64,000 nt of DNA, from the NCBI RefSeq assembly GCF_047946665.1, contig NZ_CP172312.1, positions 3,224,001 through 3,288,000 on the forward strand, in the 5' to 3' direction. The DNA is from Allohahella sp002354735. GTDB lineage: Bacteria; Pseudomonadota; Gammaproteobacteria; Pseudomonadales; Oleiphilaceae. Made by a program: the position numbers and the translations under genes. The notes under the pieces are model-generated. The model did not search any database. It saw only the letters and a list, made by a program, of their open reading frames with translations, and was not told the DNA's origin. Below are positions 43,046 to 53,886 of the stretch, piece after piece (positions within the stretch are counted from its first letter, which is position 1; every line of letters begins with the position of its first letter).

Positions 43046-43585
43046 CTATTTTCTGAACGGAAAACTGAACGCATTGAGCAAAGCTCTGCCTTCTTCATCC
43101 GTCTTAGCTGTTGTAGTAATCGTGATATCAAGGCCACGGACTTTATCGATCTTGTCGTACTCGATTTCGGGGAAAATAATCTGCTCTTTTACACCCATAG
43201 AGTAGTTGCCCCGACCGTCGAACGACTTCGGATTTAACCCTCGAAAGTCGCGTACGCGTGGAATTGAAATATCAACCAAGCGCTCAAGAAACTCCCACAT
43301 ACGGTCATTTCTCAGCGTCACTTTGCAGCCGATAGGCATGCCTTGACGAATTTTGAATCCTGCCACCGATTTACGAGCATTTGTGATGACAACTTTCTGA
43401 CCCGCGATCTTCTCAAGTTCAGCTGCAGCAATTTCAACCTGCTTTTTGTCACCAACGCCTTCGCCGACACCCATGTTCAGTGTGATCTTCTTAACGCGGG
43501 GCACTTCCATGACATTTTTGTACGACATTTCTTTCATCAATGCCGGTACAACCTGGTCACGATAGACTTCCTGATACCTAGCCAT
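43046..43585 (-). CDS. rplE: Ribosomal protein L5
   Basis: 179 residues, equal to E. coli; binds 5S rRNA and contacts P-site tRNA. Conserved parts are [40 protein letters not shown] and [19 protein letters not shown]. Eleven bases from rplX and rpsN. Confidence 0.98.
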   Translation of the reverse strand: MARYQEVYRDQVVPALMKEMSYKNVMEVPRVKKITLNMGVGEGVGDKKQVEIAAAELEKIAGQKVVITNARKSVAGFKIRQGMPIGCKVTLRNDRMWEFLERLVDISIPRVRDFRGLNPKSFDGRGNYSMGVKEQIIFPEIEYDKIDKVRGLDITITTTAKTDEEGRALLNAFSFPFRK

Positions 43586-43596
43586 GTGTTCGCTCT

Positions 43597-43914
43597 CTAA
43601 CTCTTCAGCTCTTGCTGATCGGATTTGAAGATGCGGACCTTCTTGCCGTCATCGAGTATTTTGAAGCCTACGCGATCCGCTTTTCCTGTTGCACTATTGA
43701 AGGCAGCAACGTTCGAAGCCTGTATAGGGGCTTCCTTTTCAACTATGCCACCCGCAACGCCGAGGTTTGGATTCGGCTTTGTGTGTTTCTTGATCATGTT
43801 AACGCCAGAGACCACGACACGACCATCAGCTTGGACAGCTCTGACAGTTCCCCGCTTACCCTTATCTTTACCCGCGATAACAATCACTTCATCATTTTTT
43901 CTTAACTTTTTCAT
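43597..43914 (-). CDS. rplX: Ribosomal protein L24
   Basis: 105 residues (E. coli 104), assembly initiator near the tunnel exit. The KOW motif is in [20 protein letters not shown], followed by [20 protein letters not shown]. Follows rplN by eight bases. Confidence 0.97.
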   Translation of the reverse strand: MKKLRKNDEVIVIAGKDKGKRGTVRAVQADGRVVVSGVNMIKKHTKPNPNLGVAGGIVEKEAPIQASNVAAFNSATGKADRVGFKILDDGKKVRIFKSDQQELKS

Positions 43915-43922
43915 TGCGACCC

Positions 43923-44291
43923 CTACAAAACTTCTGGAGCGAGAGAGATGATCTTCATGAACTTCTCACCCCTAAGCTCTCGTGTTACAGGCCCAAAAAT
44001 TCGCGTACCGATTGGCTCTTCCTTTTGATTCAGAAGAACTGCAGCATTGCCGTCGAATCGAATAATAGAGCCATCTGGACGACGAACACCTTTACGTGTG
44101 CGAACGACAACCGCCTTTAATACCTGACCTTTCTTGACTTTGCCTCGCGGAATCGCCTCTTTGACGGTTACCTTGATGACATCGCCAATCCTGGCATAGC
44201 GACGGTGCGAGCCGCCTAATACCTTAATACACATGACTCGACGGGCACCGCTGTTGTCGGCTACGTCCAGCTCACTTTCTGTCTGAATCAT
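43923..44291 (-). CDS. rplN: Ribosomal protein L14
   Basis: 122 residues (E. coli 123). [20 protein letters not shown] is the canonical start, with [20 protein letters not shown] and [13 protein letters not shown] later. It is the first gene of the classical spc operon; here the gap to rpsQ is only 30 bases and I see no clear sigma-70 promoter in it. Confidence 0.98.
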   Translation of the reverse strand: MIQTESELDVADNSGARRVMCIKVLGGSHRRYARIGDVIKVTVKEAIPRGKVKKGQVLKAVVVRTRKGVRRPDGSIIRFDGNAAVLLNQKEEPIGTRIFGPVTRELRGEKFMKIISLAPEVL

Positions 44292-44321
44292 TGGACTACT
44301 CCAAAACCTTAGTTAAGACGC

Positions 44322-44591
44322 TTAGACCCGCTTCGCGCGCTCGAGCACCTGTACAAGCCGCCAAGATTTATTCTTGGATATTGGCCTGGACTCTTGAATC
44401 TGAACCACATCACCGATGTGGCATTCATTCTGCTCATCATGTGCCTGTAGCTTTGTTGAACGCTTAACATACTTGCCGTAAAGAGGATGCTTGACCTTGC
44501 GCTCAATAAGTACAACGACAGACTTATCCATCTTGTCGCTGACGACCCTGCCAGTCTCTGTACGAACTGTCTTCTCTGCCGCAGCCATCAT
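44322..44591 (-). CDS. rpsQ: Ribosomal protein S17
   Basis: 89 residues (E. coli 84), OB-fold 16S rRNA binder. [40 protein letters not shown] and [14 protein letters not shown] identify it. The ATG overlaps the rpmC stop by four bases (ATGA); a second ATG follows directly. Last gene of the S10 operon. Confidence 0.97.
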   Translation of the reverse strand: MMAAAEKTVRTETGRVVSDKMDKSVVVLIERKVKHPLYGKYVKRSTKLQAHDEQNECHIGDVVQIQESRPISKNKSWRLVQVLERAKRV

Positions 44592-44779
44592 TTACCTGCC
44601 TTCTGATGTATAACTGTTTTGACCTGAGCGATGCTCTTACGAGTTTCGCGAAGCAAATGTGTCTGGGCGAGTTGGCCAGTTGACTTCTTCATCCGAAGGT
44701 TGAACTGGTCTTTAAGGAGCTCCATAAGCTTCCCTTGTAACTCTTCCTGAGACAAATCTTTCAGTTCTGCTATTTTCAT
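44588..44779 (-). CDS. rpmC: Ribosomal protein L29
   Basis: 63 residues, equal to E. coli; a two-helix protein at the tunnel exit beside L23. [20 protein letters not shown] and [20 protein letters not shown] are diagnostic. Two bases after rplP. Confidence 0.97.
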   Translation of the reverse strand: MKIAELKDLSQEELQGKLMELLKDQFNLRMKKSTGQLAQTHLLRETRKSIAQVKTVIHQKAGK

Positions 44780-44781
44780 GT

Positions 44782-45195
44782 CTACATCACCGTTCTGGTA
44801 ACGAAGGTCGTCGCGATCGGCAGCTTGGCTGCAGCGAGGGTAAACGCCTCTCTTGCAAGATCTTCTGACACGCCTTCCATTTCATACAGGACTCTACCAG
44901 GCTGAATTTCAGCGACCCAGTATTCTACTGCACCCTTACCCTTACCCATTCTCACTTCAAGCGGCTTCTTGCTGATTGGCTTGTCTGGGAAAATACGAAT
45001 CCAGATTTTGCCGCCTCGCTTGATTTTTCGAGTAATGGTTCGTCGGGCCGCCTCAATCTGACGAGAAGTTATTCGGCCACGTGCCGTAGCTTTCAGACCG
45101 TATTCACCAAAACTGACCTTGGCACCACGTGTAGCAAGACCAGTATTACGGCCTTTAAACATTTTTCTGAATTTAGTACGTTTGGGCTGCAGCAT
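44782..45195 (-). CDS. rplP: Ribosomal protein L16
   Basis: 137 residues (E. coli 136); near the A-site and peptidyl transferase centre. [20 protein letters not shown] leads, and [20 protein letters not shown] and [17 protein letters not shown] follow. A longer frame overlapping rpsC is rejected. One base after rpsC. Confidence 0.97.
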   Translation of the reverse strand: MLQPKRTKFRKMFKGRNTGLATRGAKVSFGEYGLKATARGRITSRQIEAARRTITRKIKRGGKIWIRIFPDKPISKKPLEVRMGKGKGAVEYWVAEIQPGRVLYEMEGVSEDLAREAFTLAAAKLPIATTFVTRTVM

Positions 45196-45196
45196 G

Positions 45197-45892
45197 TTAT
45201 GCCCTCTCTTGTTTGGAAGACTTCTTACCGGCTGCCGCTGCTTCTGCACGAATCTGGGCTATACCGCCTAGAATTTCGCCTTTGAAGATCCAGACTTTCA
45301 CACCGATAACACCATAGGTGGTATGTGCTTCATGGGTTGCGTAATCGATATCAGCTCTCAAGGTATGGAGAGGCACACGACCTTCTCTATACCATTCTGT
45401 ACGAGCAATCTCAGCACCACCGAGACGGCCTCCGACCTGAATCTTTATGCCCTTCGCACCCTGACGCATAGCATTCTGCACAGCACGCTTCATGGCGCGA
45501 CGAAACATTACGCGTCGCTCAAGCTGGCTCGCCACACCGGCGGCAACAAGTTTCGCATCCAGATCTGGCTTGCGAATTTCTTCGATATTCAGATGAACGG
45601 GAACGCCCATCAAAGCGCCAATTTCTGAGCGCAGCTTATCTACGTCCTCACCCTTCTTACCAATCACGATACCTGGGCGGGCAGTGTGAATGGTAATTTT
45701 GGCATTTTGAGCAGGTCGCTCAATAATGATCTTGCTCACAGAAGCTCTTTCAAGCTTCTTCATGAGGTACTCACGAACACGAATGTCAGTAAGCAGATTA
45801 TCAGCGTAGTGCTTCTTGTCTGCGTACCAAACCGAATTATGCTCTTTAACGATTCCGAGTCGGATACCGACTGGATGAACTTTCTGTCCCAT
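45197..45892 (-). CDS. rpsC: Ribosomal protein S3
   Basis: 231 residues (E. coli 233); lines the mRNA entry channel. [20 protein letters not shown] leads, the KH domain has the GKKGEDVD loop after HTARPGIVI, and the C-terminal domain has [20 protein letters not shown]. Six bases after rplV. Confidence 0.98.
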   Translation of the reverse strand: MGQKVHPVGIRLGIVKEHNSVWYADKKHYADNLLTDIRVREYLMKKLERASVSKIIIERPAQNAKITIHTARPGIVIGKKGEDVDKLRSEIGALMGVPVHLNIEEIRKPDLDAKLVAAGVASQLERRVMFRRAMKRAVQNAMRQGAKGIKIQVGGRLGGAEIARTEWYREGRVPLHTLRADIDYATHEAHTTYGVIGVKVWIFKGEILGGIAQIRAEAAAAGKKSSKQERA

Positions 45893-45898
45893 TTTCGT

Positions 45899-46234
45899 CT
45901 AAGCCTCCGCGACCTTGATAGTGATGTGGCAGGTACGCTTAAGAATACGATCTGCACGTCCTTTGGCCCGAGGCTTAATTCGCTTCATAACTGGGCCTTC
46001 ATCAACAAACACCGTTGATACTTTCAGCTCATCCACATCAAGCCCCTCGTTGTGCTCAGCGTTTGCTATCGCTGACTCGAGAACCTTTTTAACGATATGC
46101 GCTGCCTTTTTCGGGCTAAACGTAAGCACGTCTAACGCCTCTTCAACACCCTTTCCTCTGATCAGATCAGCCACCAAACGGGCTTTCTGAGCAGAGAGGC
46201 GGGCGCCTGCTAATTTAGCTGCTACTTCCACCAT
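45899..46234 (-). CDS. rplV: Ribosomal protein L22
   Basis: 111 residues (E. coli 110); its beta-hairpin reaches the narrow part of the exit tunnel. [20 protein letters not shown] is the globular part and [20 protein letters not shown] the hairpin. No macrolide-resistance duplication in the loop. Nine bases from rpsS. Confidence 0.97.
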   Translation of the reverse strand: MVEVAAKLAGARLSAQKARLVADLIRGKGVEEALDVLTFSPKKAAHIVKKVLESAIANAEHNEGLDVDELKVSTVFVDEGPVMKRIKPRAKGRADRILKRTCHITIKVAEA

Positions 46235-46243
46235 CCTTCTCCT

Positions 46244-46519
46244 CTACCGTTTGGCTTTCTTGTCTGCCACGTGGCCTTTGAAGGTGCGTGTGGCAGAAAA
46301 TTCGCCCAATTTATGCCCGACCATATCTTCGGTTACATACACTGGAACATGTTGCCGGCCGTTGTGAACAGCTATCGTCAAGCCAACCATTTCCGGGAAG
46401 ATGGTTGAGCGACGTGACCAGGTCTTGATCGGTTTTTTATCTTTAGTTTCATTAGCCGCTTCAACCTTCTTAAGCAAATGCAGGTCGATGAACGGTCCTT
46501 TCTTCAATGAACGTGGCAC
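46244..46519 (-). CDS. rpsS: Ribosomal protein S19
   Basis: 91 residues (E. coli 92); 30S head protein partnered with S13. [20 protein letters not shown], then [20 protein letters not shown] and [10 protein letters not shown]. The start is GTG. Ten bases after rplB. Confidence 0.97.
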   Translation of the reverse strand: MPRSLKKGPFIDLHLLKKVEAANETKDKKPIKTWSRRSTIFPEMVGLTIAVHNGRQHVPVYVTEDMVGHKLGEFSATRTFKGHVADKKAKR

Positions 46520-46529
46520 GATTTAACTC

Positions 46530-47354
46530 CTACTTTGCTTTACGGCTGCGGATAATCATCTTATCCGTACGCTTGTTCTTTCTGGTCTTGTATCCCTTAG
46601 TAGGCACGCCCCATGGGGTTACTGGGTGCTTACCAAAGTTACGTCCCTCACCACCACCGTGTGGGTGGTCAACCGGGTTCATGACCGTACCGCGCACTGT
46701 CGGGCGAACGCCAATCCAACGCTTCGCACCAGCCTTGCCGTAAACCTTCAGGTTATGCTCGGAGTTACAAACTTCCCCTAGAGTAGCCCGGCACTCAGAC
46801 AGCACCTTGCGCATTTCGCCTGACTTCAGACGAAGGGTTGCGTAAACACCCTCTCTCGCGACCACCTGCGCTGATGTACCAGCACTGCGGATCATCTGAG
46901 CACCCTTGCCAGGCTTCAGCTCAATACAATGCACAACGCTACCAACGGGAATGTTGCGGAGCGGCAAACAACTACCCGACCGAATCGGTGCATCTTCACC
47001 ATTCTGAATGGTATCGCCCGCTTTTAGCCCCTTACTGGCAACAATGTACCGCTTGTCACCATCAGCGTAAGCTACCAAAGCAATATGCGCTGATCGATTC
47101 GGATCATACTCAAGCCGCTCGACGACCGCGGGAACACCATCTTTATTGCGCTTAAAATCAATAACGCGATAGAGACGCTTATGACCACCGCCCTGGTGCC
47201 GCACAGTTATGCGCCCAGTATTATTACGGCCACCTTTCTTGGTGAGCGTTTCAGTCAACCTGGCTACAGGTGCACCTTTATGGAGATCGTGATTAACCAC
47301 TTTAACCACATGACGCCGACCAGCCGACGTCGGCTTAGTTTTTAGAACTGGCAT
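46530..47354 (-). CDS. rplB: Ribosomal protein L2
   Basis: 274 residues (E. coli 273); needed for subunit joining and peptidyl transferase activity. [13 protein letters not shown] leads, and the functionally key loop [17 protein letters not shown] with its conserved histidine is intact. [20 protein letters not shown] is the OB-fold part. Nine bases after rplW. Confidence 0.98.
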   Translation of the reverse strand: MPVLKTKPTSAGRRHVVKVVNHDLHKGAPVARLTETLTKKGGRNNTGRITVRHQGGGHKRLYRVIDFKRNKDGVPAVVERLEYDPNRSAHIALVAYADGDKRYIVASKGLKAGDTIQNGEDAPIRSGSCLPLRNIPVGSVVHCIELKPGKGAQMIRSAGTSAQVVAREGVYATLRLKSGEMRKVLSECRATLGEVCNSEHNLKVYGKAGAKRWIGVRPTVRGTVMNPVDHPHGGGEGRNFGKHPVTPWGVPTKGYKTRKNKRTDKMIIRSRKAK

Positions 47355-47363
47355 ATAAACCCC

Positions 47364-47660
47364 TTATTCGACGTCAGCGAATTCAATTGTCTGCCCTTCA
47401 GCAAGGCGAACATAAGCCTTTCTGACAGCTGACTTCTTTCCAATACCACGAGCCGTCCGCTTGGTCTTACCCTTGATGGTAACGACCTGAACAGCCTTAA
47501 CTGAAACTTTAAACAACGCCTCCACTGCCTGCCTTACCTCAGCCTTGGTAGCATCGGGTGCAATCTTGAAGGTAACCTGGTTGTTAAGTTCAGCGATACG
47601 GGTGGCCTTCTCCGAAACATGAGGACCAAGCAGCACCTTATACAATCTTTCGCGAATCAT
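47364..47660 (-). CDS. rplW: Ribosomal protein L23
   Basis: 98 residues (E. coli 100); docking site at the tunnel exit for trigger factor and [22 protein letters not shown] and [20 protein letters not shown] identify it. The ATG overlaps the rplD stop by four bases. Confidence 0.97.
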   Translation of the reverse strand: MIRERLYKVLLGPHVSEKATRIAELNNQVTFKIAPDATKAEVRQAVEALFKVSVKAVQVVTIKGKTKRTARGIGKKSAVRKAYVRLAEGQTIEFADVE

Positions 47661-48259
47661 CCCAGCATCTCCTCTATCTTCTTGATCGCCGATACCGTGA
47701 CGACGACCTTTTCGCAGTTAATGAGGCTCACCGGGTCAATTCCTTGCGCATCGCAGACATAGATACGCGGTATATTGCGCGAAGCAAGATACAACTTTTC
47801 ATCCATTTCTTCGGTGATAATCAAAGCGTTGCTGATACCCATATTCTGAAGCTTCTCAGCAAACTGCTTAGTCTTGTGCGTATCAGGCGAAACCGACTCA
47901 ACAACAAGCAGACGATCCTGCCGAACAAGCTCAGACAAAATAGCCTGCATTGCAGCTCGGTACATCTTCTTGTTAACTTTCTGACTGTGGTCGCGCGGCC
48001 GGGCTGCGAATGTAACGCCACCCCCTCGCCAGATAGGACTACGGATTGTACCAGCTCGGGCACGACCAGTACCTTTTTGCCGCCACGGCTTCTTACCGCC
48101 ACCGCTAACATCTGATCGCGTCTTCTGAGCCTTTGTACCTTGACGTGCTCCCGCCAAGTAAGCGGTAACTACCTGATGAACCAGATCCTGGTTAAATTCT
48201 CTACCGAAAGCCTGGTCGGATACGGCAAGCGCTTCTGCGCCTTGAACATTCAATTGCAT
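47657..48259 (-). CDS. rplD: Ribosomal protein L4
   Basis: 200 residues (E. coli 201). Its extended loop reaching the exit tunnel is [19 protein letters not shown]. In E. coli L4 also represses its own S10 operon by a leader hairpin. The globular part has [20 protein letters not shown]. Nine bases after rplC. Confidence 0.97.
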   Translation of the reverse strand: MQLNVQGAEALAVSDQAFGREFNQDLVHQVVTAYLAGARQGTKAQKTRSDVSGGGKKPWRQKGTGRARAGTIRSPIWRGGGVTFAARPRDHSQKVNKKMYRAAMQAILSELVRQDRLLVVESVSPDTHKTKQFAEKLQNMGISNALIITEEMDEKLYLASRNIPRIYVCDAQGIDPVSLINCEKVVVTVSAIKKIEEMLG

Positions 48260-48268
48260 CTGCGCCCC

Positions 48269-48922
48269 CTATCCCTTCTTGTTGACTGCTTTAACAGCAG
48301 GCTTAACAATAACGTTACTACCGACAGCACCGGGCACGGAGCCCGACACGAGTAACAAGTTACGCTCCTCGTCAACTCGAGCCACTGTAAGACTCTGGAC
48401 AGTAATTTGCTTATTACCAAGCTGTCCGGCCATTTTCTTTCCCTTGAAGACCTTTCCAGGAGACTGGTTTTGACCAATCGATCCAGGAGCACGGTGAGAA
48501 AGTGAGTTGCCGTGCGTAGCGTCCTGCATGGAGAAGTTCCAGCGCTTAATAACGCCAGCGAAACCCTTGCCCTTGGAAACGCCAGTCACGTCCACGGATT
48601 GGCCAGGCGCAAAAATCGACACGCGAACTTCATCACCGGCGCTGAAGCCTGAGATCTCTTCGGAGCTAATGCGGAACTCATCAAAACGCGCTGCGGGCTC
48701 CACGCCAGTTTTGGCGAAGATACCTGCCTCGGGCTTATTGAGCCGAGAAGGCTTCTTTGAACCAGAAGCCACTTGAACTGCCGTGTAACCATCAACTTCC
48801 AGGGACTTCACCTGGGTGATGACATTCTTCGACACTTCGATGACAGTAACGGCTGTCGCCGTACCGTCTTCCAGAAACAAACGAGTCATGCCAACCTTAC
48901 GGCCGACTAAACCAATTGCCAT
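48269..48922 (-). CDS. rplC: Ribosomal protein L3
   Basis: 217 residues (E. coli 209); assembly initiator with an extension to the peptidyl transferase centre. [20 protein letters not shown] leads; the central extension has [19 protein letters not shown] and the glutamine of [20 protein letters not shown], the position that PrmB methylates in E. coli. 86 bases after rpsJ. Confidence 0.97.
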   Translation of the reverse strand: MAIGLVGRKVGMTRLFLEDGTATAVTVIEVSKNVITQVKSLEVDGYTAVQVASGSKKPSRLNKPEAGIFAKTGVEPAARFDEFRISSEEISGFSAGDEVRVSIFAPGQSVDVTGVSKGKGFAGVIKRWNFSMQDATHGNSLSHRAPGSIGQNQSPGKVFKGKKMAGQLGNKQITVQSLTVARVDEERNLLLVSGSVPGAVGSNVIVKPAVKAVNKKG

Positions 48923-49008
48923 TTTTCACCTCTTAGTGTACGGGGCTAACCCTCTATGGCCACAATATGTGTTACACCAATGAAGCGGGATATTGCTATC
49001 CCTATCTA

Positions 49009-49320
49009 TTAACCGAGACTGATTTGAACATCAACTCCGGCCGCAAGATCTAACTTCATCAGCGCGTCTACGGTCTTTTCCGTAGGCTCGACAATATCGA
49101 GCAATCTTTTATGTGTTCGTATTTCGTATTGATCTCGCGCATCTTTGTTGACGTGCGGCGAAATAAGAATCGTGAATCTCTCGTGCTTCGTTGGCAACGG
49201 GATTGGGCCGCGAACTTGCGCTCCAGTCCTTTTAGCCGTATCGACAATTTCCTGAGTAGATTGATCAATCAGGCGATAGTCGAAAGCCTTGAGTCGAATT
49301 CTGATCGTTTGGCTTTGCAT
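49009..49320 (-). CDS. rpsJ: Ribosomal protein S10 / NusE
   Basis: 103 residues, equal to E. coli. [20 protein letters not shown] leads, with [21 protein letters not shown]10 also acts as NusE in transcription antitermination and couples to NusG. First gene of the S10 operon, with a strong promoter about 50 bases upstream. In-frame residues upstream of the ATG are rejected because they cross the promoter. Confidence 0.98.
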   Translation of the reverse strand: MQSQTIRIRLKAFDYRLIDQSTQEIVDTAKRTGAQVRGPIPLPTKHERFTILISPHVNKDARDQYEIRTHKRLLDIVEPTEKTVDALMKLDLAAGVDVQISLG

Positions 49321-49359
49321 TTGTACTCTCCGACACAATAGGCAGGCATCCACCCATCG

Positions 49360-49387
49360 AAAAAGGAGCCGCATTGTAAGCGCGGCT
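49360..49387 (-). other. Terminator-like hairpin enclosing the S10 promoter -10
   Basis: On the minus strand AGCCGC and GCGGCT (49367-49387) form a 6-bp stem whose 9-base loop holds the -10 hexamer, followed by CC and TTTTT. Transcripts entering from tuf could fold it; transcripts starting at the promoter lack the 5' arm. Confidence 0.7.
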
Positions 49388-49401
49388 TTTCACACTGTCA
49401 A
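49373..49401 (-). promoter_or_regulatory. Sigma-70 promoter of the S10 operon
   Basis: Perfect -35 TTGACA (49396-49401), a 17-base spacer, and -10 TACAAT (49373-49378), one mismatch from consensus. Predicted start near 49366, giving a leader of about 46 bases before rpsJ. This is too short for the long L4-binding leader known in E. coli. Confidence 0.92.
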
Positions 49402-49436
49402 CCTGATTCCTGCAGGAAGTCATCAGTCAGGTCTAA

Positions 49437-49461
49437 TAAAAAAGGGGGCCAAGCCCCCTTT
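49437..49461 (-). terminator. Terminator after tuf
   Basis: The minus strand has AAAGGGGGC, loop TTG, then GCCCCCTTT and more T residues: a 9-bp perfect stem with T-run, 23 bases past the tuf stop codon. It ends the str operon. Confidence 0.93.
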
Positions 49462-49484
49462 CAGTTGCGTACCGATCCTAAAGT

Positions 49485-50678
49485 TTATTCAATAACCTTA
49501 GAAACAACGCCCGCGCCTACGGTCCTGCCACCTTCACGAATCGCAAAGCGCAGACCGTCTTCCATCGCAATTGGATGAATGAGACTGACCTTCATCTTGA
49601 CGTTGTCGCCAGGCATTACCATTTCAACACCTTCAGGCAGCTCACAGCTTCCAGTCACGTCCGTAGTACGGAAGTAGAACTGTGGGCGGTAGCCTTTGAA
49701 GAATGGCGTGTGACGACCACCTTCATCCTTACTCAGGACATACACTTCACACTCAAACACTGTGTGCGGCAGGATAGTGCCCGGCTTACACAGAACCTGA
49801 CCACGCTCTACGTCGTCACGCTTGGTACCACGCAGCAGTACACCAACGTTCTCGCCAGCACGACCTTCGTCGAGCAGCTTACGGAACATCTCGACACCGG
49901 TGCAGGTAGTCTTGGTGGTATCACGGATACCGACAATCTCAAGCTCCTCACCAACCTTGATAACGCCGCGCTCAACTCGACCAGTCACGACAGTACCGCG
50001 ACCAGAGATTGAGAATACGTCTTCGATAGGCATCAGGAACGCCTTGTCGATAGCACGCTCTGGCTCAGGGATGTAAGAGTCCAGCGTCTCAACCAGCTTC
50101 TTGACCGCTGTGGTACCGATACCGTTATCATCTTTGCCTTCAAGCGCCATCAGCGCAGAACCAACAATGATCGGCGTATCATCACCTGGGAATTCGTATG
50201 CACTCAGCAGATCACGAACTTCCATTTCGACGAGCTCGAGGAGCTCTTCGTCATCAACCATATCCGCCTTGTTCAGGAACACGACGATGTATGGTACGCC
50301 AACCTGACGCGCCAGCAGGATGTGCTCACGGGTCTGCGGCATTGGACCATCGGCCGCCGAGCAAACCAGAATCGCACCGTCCATCTGTGCCGCACCAGTG
50401 ATCATGTTCTTGACATAATCGGCGTGACCTGGACAGTCGACGTGCGCGTAGTGACGCAGCTCTGACTGATACTCAACATGCGAAGTTGCGATCGTGATAC
50501 CACGAGCCTTCTCTTCAGGCGCCTTGTCGATCTGGTCGAACGCCGAAACGTCACCACCCCATACCTCAGCGCAAACTCGTGTCAACGCAGCGGTCAGTGT
50601 CGTCTTACCGTGGTCAACGTGCCCTATCGTGCCCACGTTAACGTGAGGCTTAGTCCGATCAAATTTTGCTTTTCCCAC
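49485..50678 (-). CDS. tuf: Elongation factor Tu
   Basis: 397 residues (E. coli 394); GTPase bringing aminoacyl-tRNA to the ribosome. G1 [10 protein letters not shown]3 [10 protein letters not shown]4 NKAD and the switch I RGITI are intact. Start is GTG, six bases after GAGGAA. It is the last gene of the str operon; only one tuf copy is in the window, so I do not label it A or B. A terminator follows. Confidence 0.98.
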   Translation of the reverse strand: MGKAKFDRTKPHVNVGTIGHVDHGKTTLTAALTRVCAEVWGGDVSAFDQIDKAPEEKARGITIATSHVEYQSELRHYAHVDCPGHADYVKNMITGAAQMDGAILVCSAADGPMPQTREHILLARQVGVPYIVVFLNKADMVDDEELLELVEMEVRDLLSAYEFPGDDTPIIVGSALMALEGKDDNGIGTTAVKKLVETLDSYIPEPERAIDKAFLMPIEDVFSISGRGTVVTGRVERGVIKVGEELEIVGIRDTTKTTCTGVEMFRKLLDEGRAGENVGVLLRGTKRDDVERGQVLCKPGTILPHTVFECEVYVLSKDEGGRHTPFFKGYRPQFYFRTTDVTGSCELPEGVEMVMPGDNVKMKVSLIHPIAMEDGLRFAIREGGRTVGAGVVSKVIE

Positions 50679-50722
50679 TTTTAATTCCTCTTTAGTTTTT
50701 GTGACGAGCCAGCCAGTTAAAA

Positions 50723-52813
50723 TTACGTGCGAGCGCTAATGATGACTTTAGCGACGTTAGCAGGCGCTTCGCAGTACCGGCTAAATTCCATCGTATAAGT
50801 TGCACGACCTTGCGTTGCTGAACGAAGGTCAGTTGCGTAGCCGAACATTTCCGCAAGCGGAACCTCAGCGTCGATAATCTTGCCGCTATGTATGTCTTCC
50901 ATGCCATGAATAACGCCACGCCGGCGATTTAAATCGCCGACCACGTCGCCCATATTATCTTCTGGCGCGACCACTTCAACCTTCATTACAGGCTCGAGGA
51001 GCACGGCGCCACCATGATCGCGCAAATCCCGCGCAGCCAGACTGCCTGCTATACGAAAGGCCATCTCATTACTATCTACATCGTGATAACTGCCGTCAAA
51101 TAATGTAGCTTTCAGACCGAGCAGCGGATAGCCGGCGATGATACCGTTTTGCATCTGTTCCGCAATACCCTTTTCAACCGCAGGAATATATTCCTTCGGC
51201 ACTACACCACCAGCAATCTCATTCACAAAGCAGAGACCATCATCATCAGATGGCTCGAAACGGATCCATACATGTCCGTATTGACCCTTACCACCTGTCT
51301 GCCTGACGAACTTGCCTTCGATTTCACAGATACGCGTTATAGCCTCTCGATAAGCAACCTGAGGCTTACCAATATTGGCCTCGACACCATACTCTCTTCG
51401 CATCCGATCAACGATGATATCAAGATGCAATTCGCCCATACCTGATATGATGATTTGACCAGTTTCTTCGTCGGTCTTTACTCGGAAAGATGGATCCTCT
51501 TGCGCAAGACGAGCCAGAGCAACACCCATTTTATCTTCGTCCGCCTTCGACCTGGGCTCGACAGCAACTGAGATTACCGGATCTGGAAAATCCATGCGCT
51601 CAAGCGTAATCTGATTATCAAAGTCCGAAAGCGTATCGCCAGTCGTAACATCTTTCAAACCAATCAAGGCCGCAATATCGCCTGCACGAACCTCAGCTAT
51701 CTCTTCACGATTGTTGGAGTGCATCTGCACCATCCGACCTACACGCTCGCGCTTGGTCTTGACCGTATTGAAAACGGTAGCGCCCGACTTCAAAACACCG
51801 GAATACACGCGCACAAACGTCAACGTTCCAACATAGGAATCGCTAGCGATTTTAAAAGCGAGCGCGCTAAATGGCGCATCATCATCTGCAGCTCGCGCCC
51901 CAGCAGTTCCATCCGCCAGGACGCCCTCGATAGGCTTAACCTCTGTCGGGGCGGGCAGATAATCAACTACCGCATCGAGCACAGCCTGCACACCTTTGTT
52001 CTTGAACGCCGAACCACCTAAAACCGGCACAATTTCATTGGCAAGCGTGCGCGCGCGTATGCCTTCTTTTATCTCTGCCTCAGTGAGGTCACCACCTTCA
52101 AGATACTTTTCCATCAGACGATCGCCCGACTCGGCGGCCGCCTCTACAACTCGCTCCCGCATCTCTGCACAGATCTCGATCAGATCCTCCGGCACATCGT
52201 GGTAGTCGAAGGTTAACCCCTGATCCGCCTCGTTCCAGATTATCGCTCTCATTTTGATGAGATCGACGACGCCCCGAAAATCTTCTTCCGAACCAATAGT
52301 CATCTGCAGAGGTATAGGGGTTGCGCCAAGCCGAGACTCGAGCTGCGCCACGACGCGCTCAAAGTCCGCACCGGTGCGATCCATCTTGTTGACGAACACC
52401 AGACGGGGAACGTGATATTTGTTGGCTTGACGCCAGACGGTTTCGGTCTGGGGCTGAACGCCCGAAGAGCCACAAAGAACAACCACCGCACCATCAAGAA
52501 CTCTGAGACTGCGCTCTACTTCAATTGTGAAGTCAACGTGACCAGGCGTGTCGATAATATTGATGCGATGCTCATCAAACTGAGCCTGCATACCACGCCA
52601 GAAGCAGGTAGTAGCAGCAGAGGTGATCGTGATACCTCGCTCCTGCTCCTGCTCCATCCAATCCATGGTCGCAGCACCATCGTGAACTTCACCCATCTTG
52701 TGTGAAAGACCGGTATAAAAAAGCACACGTTCGGTGGTAGTCGTTTTACCGGCATCTACGTGAGCGCAGATCCCGATATTACGATAGTTCGCAATCGGTG
52801 TTTTACGCGCCAA
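50723..52813 (-). CDS. fusA: Elongation factor G
   Basis: 696 residues (E. coli 704); translocation GTPase, target of fusidic acid. G1 [12 protein letters not shown], switch [13 protein letters not shown]3 [13 protein letters not shown] and G4 NKMD are intact. Domain IV tip includes [13 protein letters not shown]. Start is TTG, six bases after GGAG, which is uncommon for so highly expressed a gene. 26 bases after rpsG, 44 before tuf. Confidence 0.97.
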   Translation of the reverse strand: MARKTPIANYRNIGICAHVDAGKTTTTERVLFYTGLSHKMGEVHDGAATMDWMEQEQERGITITSAATTCFWRGMQAQFDEHRINIIDTPGHVDFTIEVERSLRVLDGAVVVLCGSSGVQPQTETVWRQANKYHVPRLVFVNKMDRTGADFERVVAQLESRLGATPIPLQMTIGSEEDFRGVVDLIKMRAIIWNEADQGLTFDYHDVPEDLIEICAEMRERVVEAAAESGDRLMEKYLEGGDLTEAEIKEGIRARTLANEIVPVLGGSAFKNKGVQAVLDAVVDYLPAPTEVKPIEGVLADGTAGARAADDDAPFSALAFKIASDSYVGTLTFVRVYSGVLKSGATVFNTVKTKRERVGRMVQMHSNNREEIAEVRAGDIAALIGLKDVTTGDTLSDFDNQITLERMDFPDPVISVAVEPRSKADEDKMGVALARLAQEDPSFRVKTDEETGQIIISGMGELHLDIIVDRMRREYGVEANIGKPQVAYREAITRICEIEGKFVRQTGGKGQYGHVWIRFEPSDDDGLCFVNEIAGGVVPKEYIPAVEKGIAEQMQNGIIAGYPLLGLKATLFDGSYHDVDSNEMAFRIAGSLAARDLRDHGGAVLLEPVMKVEVVAPEDNMGDVVGDLNRRRGVIHGMEDIHSGKIIDAEVPLAEMFGYATDLRSATQGRATYTMEFSRYCEAPANVAKVIISART

Positions 52814-52839
52814 AGTAGACTCCGTTAAGCAATATCAGA

Positions 52840-53313
52840 TTAGAAACGATAGTGCGAGAACGCCTTGTTGGCTTCAGCCATTCGGTGAACATCTTCCCGC
52901 TTCTTAACAGCAGCACCACGACCCTCTGCAGCCTCCATCACTTCAGCCGCCAGCCTTGCTGACATCGACTTTTCGCCACGCTTCCGAGAATACTCTACCA
53001 ACCAACGCATGCTCAGTGCCGCCTGACGTGACGGTCTTACCTCAACAGGAACCTGATAGGTCGCACCACCAACTCGACGCGCCTTGACCTCAACCATTGG
53101 CTGTATCTTCTCGAGGGCAGTCTCAAAGATCTCCATGGCATCATTAGTGCCGGTCTTCTTGATAACAATATCAAGTGCACCATAAACAATTTGCTCGGCA
53201 ACAGATTTCTTGCCAGCTTCCATAACGTGGTTGATAAACTTGGCGAGCTTCTGGCTCTTGTACTTGGGGTCAGGCAGGATTTCCCGCTTAGCCGCAACTC
53301 TTCTACGTGGCAT
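52840..53313 (-). CDS. rpsG: Ribosomal protein S7
   Basis: 157 residues, near the E. coli B length of 156. Initiates assembly of the 30S head and in E. coli represses the str operon. [20 protein letters not shown] leads, with [20 protein letters not shown] and [24 protein letters not shown] sequence (here [12 protein letters not shown]) near the end. 105 bases after rpsL. Confidence 0.97.
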   Translation of the reverse strand: MPRRRVAAKREILPDPKYKSQKLAKFINHVMEAGKKSVAEQIVYGALDIVIKKTGTNDAMEIFETALEKIQPMVEVKARRVGGATYQVPVEVRPSRQAALSMRWLVEYSRKRGEKSMSARLAAEVMEAAEGRGAAVKKREDVHRMAEANKAFSHYRF

Positions 53314-53418
53314 GATAAGTCCTTAATGAGTATCTTCAGGTAATCCTGCCAGCAGCCCTGCGTATACAGGAGGCGCGACAGCCTTACTCTTATCTAAATA
53401 GATCCAAAGCGCTATATA
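53314..53418 (-). promoter_or_regulatory. rpsL-rpsG intercistronic region, possible S7 control site
   Basis: This 105-base gap is similar in size to the E. coli gap where S7 binds its own mRNA. It can fold: ATCTA/TAGAT and CCTG/CAGG hairpins are visible on the minus strand. The site itself is inferred from position and not from a conserved motif. Confidence 0.35.
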
Positions 53419-53793
53419 TTAGCTCTTGGGACGCTTTGTACCGTACTTTGAACGACCTTGTTTACGGTCATTCACGCCAGCAGTATCAAGAGTTCCACGC
53501 ACGGTGTGGTATCGCACACCCGGAAGATCCTTAACACGACCGCCGCGGATCAAAACAACGCTGTGCTCCTGAAGGTTGTGACCTTCTCCACCAATGTACG
53601 AACTGACTTCAAAGCCATTGGTGAGTCGAACCCGGCACACCTTTCGCAGCGCCGAATTAGGTTTCTTAGGTGTCGTTGTGTAGACGCGAGTACAAACTCC
53701 GCGACGCTGTGGACACCCTTGTAACGCTGGAACACCACTTTTCTCGATTGGCCGAGACCGTGGCTTACGTACCAGCTGATTTATAGTTGCCAT
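53419..53793 (-). CDS. rpsL: Ribosomal protein S12
   Basis: 124 residues, equal to E. coli; decoding-centre protein. [20 protein letters not shown] contains Lys43, and [17 protein letters not shown] contains Lys88, both the streptomycin-sensitive form. First gene of the str operon, with a strong promoter 46-74 bases upstream. Confidence 0.98.
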   Translation of the reverse strand: MATINQLVRKPRSRPIEKSGVPALQGCPQRRGVCTRVYTTTPKKPNSALRKVCRVRLTNGFEVSSYIGGEGHNLQEHSVVLIRGGRVKDLPGVRYHTVRGTLDTAGVNDRKQGRSKYGTKRPKS

Positions 53794-53838
53794 GAGGCTT
53801 ACTCCGATTTACTAATACCCTCGAAAACAAGGGCACGG

Positions 53839-53867
53839 ATTGTATAAGGGCGACTTGACAGAGTCAA
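53839..53867 (-). promoter_or_regulatory. Sigma-70 promoter of the str operon
   Basis: -35 TTGACT (53862-53867), a 17-base spacer and -10 TACAAT (53839-53844). Each hexamer has one mismatch from consensus. Predicted start near 53832, about 40 bases before rpsL. Confidence 0.9.
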
Positions 53868-53873
53868 GCGCCC
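53848..53873 (-). other. Hairpin overlapping the str promoter, rpoC end
   Basis: GGGCG-CTTGAC, loop TCT, GTCAAG-T-CGCCC: 11 base pairs with one bulged T on the minus strand. It contains the -35 hexamer and most of the spacer, 14 bases past the rpoC stop. Only TTAT follows, so termination would be weak. Confidence 0.7.
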
Positions 53874-53886
53874 CGAATTGGTTTAC

